Source: Mesostigma viride (Eukaryota > Streptophyta > Mesostigmatophyceae > Mesostigmatales > Mesostigmataceae). From it: 33,500 bases of DNA. The notes under the pieces were generated by a model. The model had not been told where the DNA came from. It made no database searches and was given only the letters and a program-made list of their open reading frames with translations. Made by a program: the position numbers and the translations under genes. Each line of letters begins with the position of its first letter. The stretch's first letter is position 1. Location: contig RPFO01000065.1 of assembly GCA_009746045.1 (NCBI GenBank), forward strand, positions 1,230,424 through 1,263,923. The letters run 5' to 3'. Shown piece after piece: positions 9,137 to 19,286 of this stretch.

Positions 9137-10790
9137 ATGCAGGAGCCAGCCATGCTGTTATGTACGCGGCACCCCACCGCCATATTTACGCGTATTAAAC
9201 CGTTCGAATGGTCCCGCCGCATTTACAGCAAAATACGGCTGGATTTTACGGCGCGGCCTGGTCGATAGCAAACACTGCACTTTCAGTTAGCTCTAAAAAG
9301 CGCCGGAACCTTTTTGTCCATGTTCCCAAGAAAAGTCCTTAAATTTTAGGACCAGTTTGAATTTAAAAATATATGTGCAAACATCAAATTTTGACCCTGG
9401 CATTTTTACCCCAGATAACACACTTTTTCAATTTCCTACAAAAATCTGGGTTCAAATAATTACATATTTAGTGCCTGAATGGACCCTGGCCCATGGCAGG
9501 CCTCAAACCGCGAATTTGGTCGAAAATTGAGAATTTAGGACCAATAGGACCAATTAGTATCAACGCATTACCATGCTATCCACACGGTCCCTTGAGCATC
9601 TTACAAACGCTAGGGGACCCTACGAGGCCTTGGGATGGCGGGGCAGCGTATAACAAGGCCATACCCTGCTGTGGCTGCCTCTACATATACGTACGCGTGT
9701 CACAGATGGTGCAGGTAATGCAATATACGGTTGCATGGTTGCTGAGGTGGCCCGGCTTGAACATGGCCCACCCCTTGTGGTAAACTTTCTCTAAGCATAT
9801 GCCAAACCTTCTTTGACATCACGGACATGCTGGCCAGCCACCACCCAGCGATGAAAAAACATTGCATTTGCATTGCAACTAACACATCAGTGAATAAAGC
9901 CAAATCAAGTTACAAAACAACGTTGTGCTAACATGCAACGCTTTGTGAGCGAATTCAGTCAGGGTGCATGTAACATGCGCACGTAAACCATACTGTATAT
10001 ACTGTCTGAGAACACCCTGAACGACTGCAGGCCATAGGACCATGGTTTATAACTAACATGTGCATGAGTAAAACTGCTCTTATGCATGTGTGTTTTAGCT
10101 GCAGCGGACGACGAAGATAGAGACGTAAAAAATTGTATGACGTAAACCAACTATGTGTGACAGTTATATGTGCACAGAGAGCGTCCCCTCTTTTTAGGCA
10201 TAGCTGGCTGACTCAAAACACCACGACACTGACAACAGCGTTGCCAGTTACACTCATGATCTAGGACACCCCTGCACGTACCTGCTACTTACGTCGCCTC
10301 ATTCCAGATGGTTGCAAAAAAGTCGCTGAAATCCGCAGCGAGGTCAGCTTTCCGAGAGCAGAGCGCACCAAAGCTGGCCAACCGGTTCGAAAATGATATA
10401 AATTACCACGCTTGTGCTGCGTTCTAGGTCCAAGAAATACCGAAAGTGAAGACCTATAAGGTGCGCTCGCTGCCCAGCCTGAACGTCCCTAAAACATGGT
10501 CGACAATGGAAATCGGGCAAGAATATCACGGCCCAGGCGCTCCCATGTCAAATACTCCGTTTCTAAACTCCAGACTATAATCAAAATCGTCCACAAAAAT
10601 TTCCTGGCTTGATTCGCACCACCATTGCTAATACACTAACATGTTTGTGCCAAAATCGACCCTCCGCGAGCAGGCGATCTGCGACCCATTTGTGTTGTGC
10701 CGCTGTGCTACAGCGCTACACATAAAAACTTGCGCAGAAAATTTTCACAGCCTTTAAGCATAACAACCTTTCGTTTTTGCTACTGGGCGC
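9137..10790. other. No gene recognised; one stray MITE-end motif
   Basis: The stretch is AT-richer with no convincing coding frame. At about 9287-9322 is a lone copy of the AGTTAGCTCTAAA..GCGCCGGAACC motif that ends the short elements at 10791-12065, probably a truncated member. Nothing else can be supported. Confidence 0.5.
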
Positions 10791-10945
10791 AGTTAGGTTA
10801 AATAGTGCCGGAACCTTTTGCCACTAGCTGCGGCAAACAAGGCCGAATTGACTTGGGTGCTTGGAAGTGGTTCTTCCGGGCAAAATAGTGTACCGGACCT
10901 GTTTGCCGCAGGTGGCAAAAGGTTCCGGCACTATTTAACCTAACT
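10791..10945. mobile_element. MITE-like element, 155 bp, with long TIRs and 5-bp TSD
   Basis: The ends are AGTTAGGTTAAATAGTGCC and its exact complement. The inverted repeats extend about 50 bp each, through GGAACCTTTTGCCAC and TGCGGCAAACA. Flanks are GGCGC on both sides (10786-10790 and 10946-10950), a candidate target duplication. No coding capacity. It shares the CCGGAACCTTTTGCCAC core with the elements at 11436-12065. Confidence 0.8.
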
Positions 10946-11435
10946 GGCGCCCGAAATGATAAACGCACGTGAAAACGCCGGCCACGATTGTCAGGTCGCC
11001 ATATCCACCTCAGATCATTCCCGCACCCACTATTTTCGCTCCAAAATCGGTTATATTTTTGGTCGAGGTACCTACTTTCCCGCCATTATACCCGGTACCC
11101 GGGTACGGAATCCGGGTTATACCATGTGCCGGTACCACGGGTCGGGTACATCATGCCGGGTACCTGGTCCACATGAGGTACGGCCGGTCCATATACATTG
11201 TAGTGAACATTGTAGTGAACCCCCCCCCAGTACCTCGGTTATAGATAGTGAATCGGTCCTAAATTTAGGACAAAGTCCTAAATTAAGGACCGTGGGTGGC
11301 TAGACATTTTCGCCACCTGCGTCAATATAGGTCGGGAGCAGAGTGGTTAGCCGGCGATAACCACTCGCCGGTACACTCAAGTTAATATGCGCGGTGTCCA
11401 GTGGTGATCGCCGGCTTAATAGCTCCGGACCTATT
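10946..11435. other. Non-coding stretch with short palindromes
   Basis: From about 11060 to 11165 there are repeated GGTACC/CCGGGTAC motifs. At 11255-11291 two near-palindromes sit in tandem (GTCCTAAATTTAGGAC then GTCCTAAATTAAGGAC). GATAACCACTCGCCGGTACA near 11357 is the inverse of a core motif of the neighbouring MITE family. No gene seen. Confidence 0.45.
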
Positions 11436-11483
11436 GCCGCAGGTGGCAAAAAGGTTCTAGCTGCGATATTTAGAGCTAACTAA
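11436..11483. mobile_element. Right end of a MITE-family member, left end unclear
   Basis: TTGCCGCAGGTGGCAAAAAG through TTTAGAGCTAACT matches the right TIR of the elements ending at 11795 and 12065. The expected left end is not clear upstream, although an inverted copy of the family core lies near 11357. Confidence 0.55.
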
Positions 11484-11938
11484 AACCTGGCCTCGTGGAG
11501 GGTGGGTCGAAGAGCCCGAGACATCAGCCTAGGCCGCTGAGCACGCAATTATGTTGCGCCGGACATGCCTCAGTGAGGATTCGAGCCCCTGACCTCCAAG
11601 GTGCGCAGGTCTCAGTTAGCTCTAAATAGCGCCGGAACCTTTTTGCCACCTGCATGCGGCAATAGGTCTGGAGGTCACCTGGGCGCATTAACATAAAATT
11701 AATTGAGTGTACCGGCGAGTGGTTATCGCCAATAGCTCCGGACCTTAGTATTGCCGCAGGTGGCAAAAAGGTTCCGGCGCTATTTAGAGCTAACTGAGAC
11801 CTGCGCACCTCATGGTGGTCAAGGGTTCGAATCCTCACTGAGGCATGTCCGGCGCAACATATTTGCGTGCTCAGCGGCCTAGGCGGATGTCTCGGGCTCT
11901 TAATTCGACCCACCCTCCACGAGGCCAGGTTTTAGTTA
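11476..11938. repeat. Inverted duplication with a tRNA-like box B in both arms
   Basis: The left arm (CTAACTAAAACCTGGCC..., from 11476) is the reverse complement of the right arm ending ...GGCCAGGTTTTAGTTAG at 11938. The two pair through the GGCGCAACAT region, the tRNA-like part and the MITE ends down to a centre near 11690-11720. The right arm contains GGTTCGAATCC (11824-11834), a perfect pol III box B. The left arm has the variant GGCTCGAATCC on the minus strand (11577-11587). It looks like a tRNA-derived SINE or tRNA fragment caught in a fold-back arrangement. No complete tRNA cloverleaf can be drawn. Confidence 0.65.
11614..11795. mobile_element. MITE-family member forming the centre of the inverted duplication
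   Basis: It begins AGTTAGCTCTAAATAGCGCC and ends with the exact complement (GGCGCTATTTAGAGCTAACT). The internal sequence includes GTGTACCGGCGAGTGGTTAT, shared with the member at 11934. Flanks are inverted (GGTCTC / GAGACC) rather than direct, as expected if the whole locus is one palindrome rather than a simple insertion. Confidence 0.7.
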
Positions 11939-12065
11939 GCTCTAAATAGCGCCGGAATGCGCATTATAACTTGAGTGTACCGGCGAGTGGTTATCGCCGG
12001 CTAAATAGCTTCCAAACCTATTGCCGCAGGTTGCAAAAAGGTTCCGGCGCTATTAAGAGCGAACT
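11934..12065. mobile_element. Internally deleted MITE-family member
   Basis: It starts AGTTAGCTCTAAATAGCGCC, as at 11614, but loses the left subterminal part after GGAA. It keeps the core GTGTACCGGCGAGTGGTTAT and ends ...GGCGCTATTAAGAGCGAACT. The ends have drifted by a few bases from the 11614 copy. Confidence 0.65.
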
Positions 12066-12266
12066 CTTTCCCAAAGGCAAATTGGCGCGCCGGGCGCAGA
12101 CGCGACGCAGCAGGGCTTTTGCCATGCGTGTAAGCAGCGCAGCTGCAGTGCTGCTCTTGACCAAGCTGCCAGCCGTGCAGCACTAGCTGCAGCTGCCGGG
12201 CGTGCACAGTAAAATAAGCTCACCTTGTCGAGGGGCTAGCTGCGTTTTGTCATTTCAGTTTGTAGC
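12066..12266. other. Left flank of the nested retrotransposons, no gene recognised
   Basis: A short GC-rich stretch with several CAGCTGCAG-type palindromic motifs. The last five bases, GTAGC (12262-12266), recur at 29686-29690 and form the target duplication of the outer element. Confidence 0.5.
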
Positions 12267-12933
12267 TGTTACGTCCCGAGCCGGACGGTGCGAAAGATCT
12301 AATCTAGTATAAGGTGCAGTTTAATAAGCCGGCATAGCCGCGCATCCGCGTACCGCGATAGCAAGCAAAGATCGCAGTAAATTGACTAACTGAGCAGCGG
12401 ATTATCCTCAGCTAGGCCTTATAGCATGATTAATTAATCTAGCTATATAACACGGCATGTCATGAGGCAAATGACATCCGGATTAGTGCCCCTTGGTCTG
12501 AGAGAGTCGTCAACACTCGTTTCATTAATCATCAAACCAAAGAGAGAGAGTCCATCGTCCACAGACCAATTTCACCTAGCTGCGCTACCAAGCTGGCAAG
12601 TTGGTGTGCAGGCGCGCCGACATGCGCGCCGATCTTCCAGATACTGCCGTCAAGCCCCAATAGGTTCTGTATGACGTCCAGGGCCGGCCCGGCCCCTAGA
12701 AGATCTCGTACTTCTGGCTAGGCCCAAAATAACTGGTCCGGAACACACAAAGTACCAAATAAACACACAAAGTCCCGAACTTAGGACAAATTCCCAAATA
12801 AGTCCCGAATTGAGTCCTATAGTCCGGCGGACTATGAAAGCGAGCTATCGAAAGTCCCAAACGAATAACAAATTACTTTCGACTTATTTATTGAAGGCAT
12901 TGTTACGCCCATACAAAGGTCTGGGCCGTAACA
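12267..12933 (-). repeat. Outer element 3' LTR (667 bp)
   Basis: It starts TGTTACG and ends CGTAACA on the plus strand, a 7-bp terminal inverted repeat, and is followed directly by the polypurine tract complement. In element sense it opens with a hairpin (12901-12933: TGTTACGCCC against GGGCCGTAACA). GGGACTT/TATTTGG repeats follow that could be U3 enhancer motifs, with a TATA-like TTATATAG near 12443-12450. An ATAGTCCG/CGGACTAT palindrome lies near 12818-12835. Confidence 0.95.
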
Positions 12934-12947
12934 CTCCTCCCTTCCCC
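12934..12947 (-). other. Polypurine tract of the outer element
   Basis: In element sense this reads GGGGAAGGGAGGAG and abuts the 3' LTR, the expected primer for plus-strand DNA. Just inside it is a perfect hairpin, GGACGATA (12951-12958) with TATCGTCC (12963-12970). Confidence 0.9.
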
Positions 12948-13272
12948 AGGGGACGATAGCTATATCGTCCATGCTTGGGGCGCACGCGACAAGACAATTA
13001 ACACAAACAAACAAACAAGAAAAAAAAAAGAAGCTCTTGCAAGCAAAACAAGCAACACACCAAAGCGACAATTGCCCAGGCTGGGCAGTCAGCTATAGAG
13101 AACAATAGTACAAAATCGGCCATGGGGATACTGTGTCCCAACCCCTGTTCGCCAGCGGGTTAACTAGTAAAGCCAATTCTCCCCGGCGTTGCCACACAAG
13201 GACAATTCCTTGATAGCCGATGGGATGCTGTCGCCATCCCGTTGCAATCCATCCATGAGTAGGTCGCGACCC
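12948..13272 (-). other. Outer element, region between ORF3 and the polypurine tract
   Basis: A-rich, mostly non-coding (AACAAACAAACAAG, poly-A near 13020). The inner copy has the same stretch at 14805-15102 with only a few differences before its foreign segment begins. No gene is supported. Confidence 0.6.
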
Positions 13273-14118
13273 TCACATTCCTCCAATGCTAGGGCCCACC
13301 CCTCCCGACCGCGCCTTCCGTTGACGATACTCGTGGAGTACCTGGCGACCCTGCTCACCAATTTCCTCGAGGATCTTCCCGGGGTTAGCGAGGTGATCCG
13401 CATTGTATGCGAGCTGGTATTCGTTCACGTTGGTGCGCGTTTGAGCGAGGTCTACCCACGTCCCGGTGGGCCAGTACGACATGAATGCGGCCAGGTATTG
13501 CGGGTGCGTGAACATGATTGTGCCCGCGTTCCAATCAATAACCCCACATCCATGCTCCGCAAAGAACCCCCCCGCCATGGTCAACACTACGACGCGCACC
13601 TGGAGAGCGTTGAAGCGAAAGCCCGGAGCCCTCACAAAGTTGGGCACAACCGGCAGTCGAGGAATGCCTCTCTCTCGCACGGAGCATACTTGGGACAGTC
13701 AACCTTTCGAGGTTTACCATCTACCATGTATTTTGGCAGCTCCCGCTTGGGGCCGTACTGTAACGCGTACCAGAACCCTCTGGCGTCGATTCTAGGCAGT
13801 CCTGGGGTCGCGGGGCCGCCCTCCCTGGGTGCAAGTCGAAGCAGACTAGCTCGCGCATGGAGCCTCGCTCCACATACGCATGAGTTCCTGCCTCAAAGTG
13901 CAGCGGTTGCGGTCGATGATAGTCCGCGCTGGCGACGGCCACGAACGGCGGTGGTGGGAGTTCAATGTAGACGGGAACACCCCGAAACTCGTGTAAGGGG
14001 CGTACTCGTTGTGGGCCGGGAAACGCGCTGACGTAAGCACCCACCGTCCATGGCGCCGGTCGAGCCACCGCCTGTACGATCAAAGACCCCTGCGCGGGAG
14101 ATATAAAGCCCACCGCTG
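13273..14118 (-). pseudogene. Outer ORF3, 3' part (separated from its 5' part by the nested insertion)
   Basis: This continues the reading that begins at about 23028 on the other side of the inner element. Visible segments include GFISPAQGSL, WTVGAYVSAFPGP, FRGVPVYIELPPPPF, SMRELVCFDLHPG, then after a frame change GVIDWNAGTIMFTHPQYL and NVNEYQLAYNADHLANPGK, stopping at 13273. I recognise no family. The frame changes around 13560-13740 and the insertion at 14123 break it. It is nearly identical in the inner copy at 15735-16576. Conservation in two copies and normal protein-like composition suggest a real third product lying downstream of integrase. Confidence 0.55.
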
Positions 14119-14123
14119 GTATC
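14119..14123. repeat. Target duplication of the inner element (GTATC), left
   Basis: GTATC here is repeated at 22539-22543. The undisturbed version of the same sequence (CCGCTGGTATCGGGCC) is present once, uninterrupted, inside the inner element near 16570-16585. This confirms the insertion point. Confidence 0.95.
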
Positions 14124-14790
14124 TGTTACGTCCCGAGCCGGACGGTGCGAAAGATCTAATCTAGTATAAGGTGCAGTTTAATAAGCCGGCATAGCCGCGC
14201 ATCCGCGTACCGCGATAGCAAGCAAAGATCGCAGTAAATTGACTAACTGAGCAGCGGTTTGTCCTCAGCTAGGCCTTATAGCCTGATTAATTAATCTAGC
14301 TATGTAGCACGGCATGTCATGAGGCAAATGACATCCGGATTAGTGCCCCCTGGTCTGAGAGAGTCGTCAACACTCGTTTCATTAATCATCAAACCAAAGA
14401 GAGAGAGTCCATCGTCCACAGACCAATTTCACCTAGCTGCGCTACCAAGCTGGCAAGTTGGTGTGCAGGCGCGCCGACATGCGCGCCGATCTTCCAGATA
14501 CTGCCGTCAAGCCCCAATAGGTTCTGTATGACGTCTAGGGCCGGTCCGGCCCCTAGAAGATCTCGTACTTCTGGCTAGGCCCAAAATAACTGGTCCGGAA
14601 CACACAAAGTACCAAATAAACACACAAAGTCCCGAACTTAGGACAAATTCCCAAATAAGTCCCGAATTGAGTCCTATAGTCCGGCGGACTATGAAAGCGA
14701 GCTATCGAAAGTCCCAAACGAATAACAAATGACTTTCGACTTATTTATTGAAGGCATTGTTACGCCCATACAAAGGTCTGGGCCGTAACA
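14124..14790 (-). repeat. Inner element 3' LTR (667 bp)
   Basis: Same ends and terminal hairpin as the outer LTR. Fixed differences from the outer pair include the TATA-like site (plus strand GCTATGTAGCACGG here, GCTATATAACACGG in the outer copy). Confidence 0.95.
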
Positions 14791-14804
14791 CTCCTCCCTT
14801 CCCC
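14791..14804 (-). other. Polypurine tract of the inner element
   Basis: Identical to the tract of the outer copy and directly adjacent to the LTR. The neighbouring GGACGATA/TATCGTCC hairpin is also kept. Confidence 0.9.
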
Positions 14805-15102
14805 AGGGGACGATAGCTATATCGTCCAGGCTTGGGGCGCACGCAACAAGACAATTAACACAAACAAACAAACAAGAAAAAAAGAAGCTCTTGCAAGCAA
14901 AACAAGCAACACACAAAAGCGACAATTGCCCAGGCTGGGCAGTCAGCTATAGAGAACAATAGTACAAAATCGGCCATGGGGATACTATGTCCCAACCCCT
15001 GTTCGCCAGCGGGTTAGTAAAGCCAATTCTCCCCGGCGTTGCCACACAAGGACAATTCCTTGATAGCCGATGGGATGCTGTCGCCATCCCGTTGCAATCC
15101 AT

Positions 15103-15713
15103 GAGGGCAATGTGACTGGACTCTGGATCTCTGGACTGGAACAGCAGGAACAGGAACCCCCATAATCCTTCCTGGAATCTCCCCCACTTCCCACAAATCC
15201 ATCAATTAATTTCCCTCTCACCGCTGCCCTCCCTGGCGACCGCGCTAGTGCAGGGCCGCGGCAGCATATAAAATTCCGCCAGCGACCCGAATCAGAGGCG
15301 CACACCAATCAACGCCATGCAAGACAATTAACCCAATTGATGGGGTCGACCGATACCAATACTACCGGATGCATGGTTGCAGGCGACGATGCTTATCACA
15401 ACTGGGATAATAATCGCGCGTGGCAGACATGTTGCGCGCGACCATGCACAGTGGCGGGCACGCAACAGTTGGGGTGCGCAACAGTGATCCGCGGGGCGCG
15501 CACGCGCCAGCATGTGACAGCGTTGTAAACGCCACCGCCGAGCAAAGGCCAAAATATGGATCACGGCAGTCGTCATCAGCGACTACGGGAGGTGCTCGCG
15601 TGCAGAACTGTCCAATGCGGTCGATGCAGGGAGGACCACCAAGCTGAATCACGTCTTGCCTGTGCGGAGATGCGCGCGCAAGCGCTGAACTCGTCATCCC
15701 GTCTGCAAGACTG
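15103..15713. other. Foreign segment inside the inner element (about 610 bp)
   Basis: At the equivalent place the outer copy runs straight through (CAATCCATCCATGAG, near 13245-13260). The segment carries no LTR or TIR ends that I can see. On the plus strand it has a promoter-like CATATAAAAT (about 15266) and, 65-70 bp downstream, a small frame from ATG 15340 to a stop at 15528 (62 residues, cysteine-containing, unrecognised). Short similarity at the two edges (CATCCCGT..GCAA) hints at template switching. It could be captured host sequence or material from another element. Confidence 0.55.
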
Positions 15714-15734
15714 TCCATGAGGAGGTCGCGACCC

Positions 15735-17084
15735 TCACATTCCTCCAATGCTAGGGCCCACCCCTCCCGACCGCGCCTTCCGTTGACGATACTCGTGGAG
15801 TACCTGGCGACCCTGCTCACCAATTTCCTCGAGGATCTTCCCGGGGTTAGCGAGGTGATCCGCATTGTATGCGAGCTGGTATTCGTTCACGTTGGTGCGC
15901 GTTTGAGCGAGGTCTACCCACGTCCCGGTGGGCCAGTACGACATGAATGCGGCCAGGTATTGCGGGTGCGTGAACATGATTGTGCCCGCGTTCCAATCAA
16001 TAACCCCACATCCATGCTCCGCAAAGAAACCCCCGCCATGGTCAACACTACGACGCGCACCTGGAGAGCGTTGAAGCGAAAGCCCGGAGCCCTCACAAAG
16101 TTGGGCACAACCCAGTCGAGGAATGCCTCTCCCTCGCACGGAGCATACTTGGGACAGTCAACCTTTCGAGGTTTACCATCTACCATGTATTTTGGCAGCT
16201 CCCGCTTGGGGCCGTAACGCGTACCAGAACCCTCTGGCGTCGATTCGAGGCAGTCCTGGGGTCGCGGGGCCGCCCTCCCTGGGTGCAAGTCGAAGCAGAC
16301 TAGCTCGCGCATGGAGCCTCGCTCCACATACGCATGAGTTCCTGCCTCAAAGTGCAGCGGTTGCGGTCGATGATAGTCCGCGCTGTCGACGGCCACGAAC
16401 GGCGATGGTGGGAGTTCAATGTAGACGGGAACACCCCGAAACTCATGTAAGGGGCGTACTCGTTGTGGGCCGGGAAACGCGCTGACGTAAGCGCCCACCG
16501 TCCATGGCGCCGGTCGAGCCACCGCCTGTACGAGCAAAGACCCCTGCGCGGGAGATATAAAGCCCACCGCTGGTATCGGGCCACGCCTCTCTGGTATATG
16601 GGCGCGGGACGTCTCCACGCGCGGCAACCGCTCGGAGTAAGTTCGCGATTCTCGGCGCGGACTCTGGGAATCCGCGGAGACGCTGCCCGCCGACACCTCG
16701 TTCGTACATGCGCGACGTCTAACTCCTCGCTGGGCATCCGGTTCCACTTGGGGGCGTTTCTGGTTGCTTGCGCTCGATATCCTCGGAATCGAGCTTAGTC
16801 GGGTCGGTCGAGCCGCCCGTTCGCCGGGTCGGTCCCGTCCCGACAAGAACCGTCATTCCGCCCGTGCCCTGAGTCCGAATGGTTCGCACGGCATCACCGT
16901 CCTGTTGCTGGATCGGTGTCACCACAGGTGTGACAGATCCGCCCGTTCGCCGAGTCGGCCCTGCTTGCACGTGGCGTTGGGGATGCTTTTCGACCCAATT
17001 ACCACGATGGTGCGTACACATCGACGTGAATAACACAAGTGCCTTCGCGGCATCCTGGCTACACGTGATCAAGCCCGTTGTCAT
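15735..17084 (-). pseudogene. Inner ORF3, unrecognised protein downstream of integrase
   Basis: A true ATG at 17084 lies 32 bp after the integrase-frame stop (17117-17119). The first part (to about 16719) contains two TRRTGGS motifs and GNWVEKHPQRHVQAGP. The frame then shifts. The long open frame 16846-15914 carries ESRTYSERLPRVET, GPIPAVGFISPAQG, GAYVSAFPGPQRVRPLHEF, VYIELPPSPF, ERGSMRELVCFDLHPG and VDGKPRKVDCPKYAPCEG. A second shift leads to GVIDWNAGTIMF..., ending at 15735. I see no transmembrane segment, so an envelope-like role has no support. Two frame changes make this copy broken; an intact version would be roughly 430-450 residues. Confidence 0.55.
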
Positions 17085-17116
17085 AGCGCCCCCACCACTA
17101 CTACCTTCGCGGTAGC

Positions 17117-19286
17117 CTAGTGGAGGGCATGCTCGGCCTTATACTCGCGAAGCAGACGTTCACACCCTTCTAGCTCATTCTCGGTTCGCCACGAATCCTC
17201 GTAATCATGCTGAGCAAAACGCCACCGTACGCGATACTGTCGCTGTCTACCTCTCCCACGCTTGATGTCCCGGTGGCCCACGATCTCGGCCACCTCGTCT
17301 TCCTGTTCTCCAGTCTCGGGTTGTACTCGACAGGGGCCGGCGGGTTGAGCCGACCTTGGATGGAGTTCTGGTGGTATAACTTGAGCTGGTCTCGATGGAA
17401 GTTGGAGGAAGTGTTCCAGGAGCTCGGGATGTCCACCTTGAACATCACATCTCCAAGCTTCTCCAGAACCTTGTGTGGCCCCAGGAACATAGGACGGAGC
17501 TTTGTCTTGAGCTCACCCTCTACCTTCTCAGAGAAACGTCCTAGGCGGGGGCCTTCCACCAGTACCCAGTCGCCCACCTCGATGGCCGGCGTGCGCGCAT
17601 CTAGGCGGCCAGCAGTCCTCGCCATGTAGCGCTCTGCGGCGGCCCGGTAGCCCTTGACCGCACTGTCATGGGCCTGGCGCATCTGGACCAGCAGCCTCTC
17701 CACCCCTTCGAGGGTGTCTCGCCGGACCGACTTTTCAGCTAAGGCTGGGCTTGTGAGAAGGTCAGTCGGCGTGAGCGGATGCCTGCCCGTGTTGAGGAAG
17801 AATGGTGTGAAGCCATGAGCTGCCTGGGGGGCGTTATTCAGGGAGAACTCCACCAAACCCAAGAACTCTTCCCAGTTGCTTCCCACCGCGTCGGTGTAGT
17901 GGCGCATGGTCTCTTGCACTGTGCGGTTCAGCCTCTCCACCAGGTGGGAGGACGAGCTGTGATATGCTGTCCCCAGCGACACCTTGGTGCCCAGGCATTC
18001 AAAGAACTCCTGCCAGAAGCGGGCCGTGAACAGCTTGTCTCGGTCCGATATGAATTGCCGGCTGAGTCCGTGGTACCTGAACACGTGGTGAAGGTATAGC
18101 TTAGCGCAAGCCTCGGCCGTGAGTTCGGCCGGACATGGTGCCAGGTGACACATGCGCGTCAAACGGTCCAGGAAAACCAGAATCATGCTGTTGCCATTCT
18201 TGGTCTTCCGGAAGGGGCCAACAAAATCCATCATCAGGGAATCCCAAGGGCCCATCGGGTCTGGTAGGGTCTGGGGGACCGCCTGTGAGCCCGTATTGCG
18301 GGACTTCATGATCTGACATGATGGACACTCGCGCACGTACGTCTCAATGTACTCTCGCATGCCTGGCCAATAGAAGTTCTTTCTGGCCCGTGGCAGCAAG
18401 CGGTGGATCCCTTGGTGGCCACCGGCGAGAGAGTCATGGAGCTCATGGAGCAGAGCCGCTCGACATAACTCCGGGACGTACAGGCGCCAGCAGTCTGGCC
18501 TCACCATGACATAGAGTCGCCCGTCCTGGAACTTGCACGGGAGCTTGCCCATCTGCTTGGGGTGCGACCTGATTGCCTCTAAGGCCGCGGGCTCCGTGAC
18601 AGTGAACCGACTAATCAACGTCTCCAGGACAGAAGTGATCGTGTACGTGTCCGCCTCCTCCTCAAGGGTTTGGTGCACGTACTCCGAAAAAATGGTAGGG
18701 GGCCCGATGCGCTGCAGGTGAAAAATTCCCTGAGCCGGTACCACGTGGCTGAGTGGCACTCGTGACCGGGACCCCTCCCTTTCCCCGGGGGCGCGCACGT
18801 CCTCGCGCGCGGCCTCCCAGTCGGGAGACAGGTCGTCCTGGGTCGTGCGACCGGTGTGGAACAGATAGCGACTGTGCGGCGACTTGTTGCGGGGCTGGGT
18901 GACTTCCCGCTCGTGCGTGATGTTATGCACGTCGGGGCCCTGCACTTGGTATTCGCTGACAGGACTCCAAAAGGAACCGTCAGGGAACCACACCACGCGA
19001 CGCCGAATGCTAATGTCCACATCCTGCGCGTCCAGCCAGTCGATGCCGATGATGATGTCGGCAGCTCCGAGCGGTGCGACCGTGGCGGTGAGCACCACAG
19101 GATGCATTGAATCACAGCCTTGATATAAACCCGACCAGGCGAGGGGCTCTTGCGACCATCTGAATAGGTCACATTCACCACTGTCGCATGTGGCCGGATG
19201 TCGTATCCTGCGCGACGCGCCAATGCCTCGTTGATGAACGACGTAGACGCACCCGTGTCCACCATGAACTGCACGTCCATGACGGT
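17117..19286 (-). pseudogene. Inner protease-integrase-chromodomain gene, frameshifted
   Basis: It encodes the same domains as the outer gene at 23061-25643, but the left boundary is a mosaic junction at 19286. The protease motif DTGAST is present. A one-base loss near 19106 then puts the rest (IIIGIDWL, integrase zinc region, D-D35-E core) in another frame, open from about 19107. A second one-base loss in a G run near 17320 shifts the frame just before the chromodomain, so the product would end in unrelated residues at 17170. It also lacks any RT or RNase H motif. It could not make a normal fused protein; integrase alone might be readable. Confidence 0.85.

Noticed and set aside
11824-11834. 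A functional tRNA gene
   Set aside because: Only box B is good. Acceptor, D and anticodon arms cannot be drawn around it.
12462-12674. A 70-codon plus-strand frame present in all four LTRs (also at 14319, 22067 and 29214)
   Set aside because: It is antisense to the element and repeats only because the LTRs are copies. Synonymous-site behaviour cannot be judged, and no protein family is evident.
13189-14031. 280-codon plus-strand frame
   Set aside because: It is the antisense shadow of ORF3. The minus strand carries the conserved protein-like reading shared by both copies.
14805-17100. ORF3 as an envelope gene
   Set aside because: There is no signal peptide or hydrophobic transmembrane stretch in the readable segments.
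17170-19107. Inner integrase frame as an intact gene
   Set aside because: It starts after a protease frameshift, loses the chromodomain by another, and is therefore called a pseudogene although it is long.
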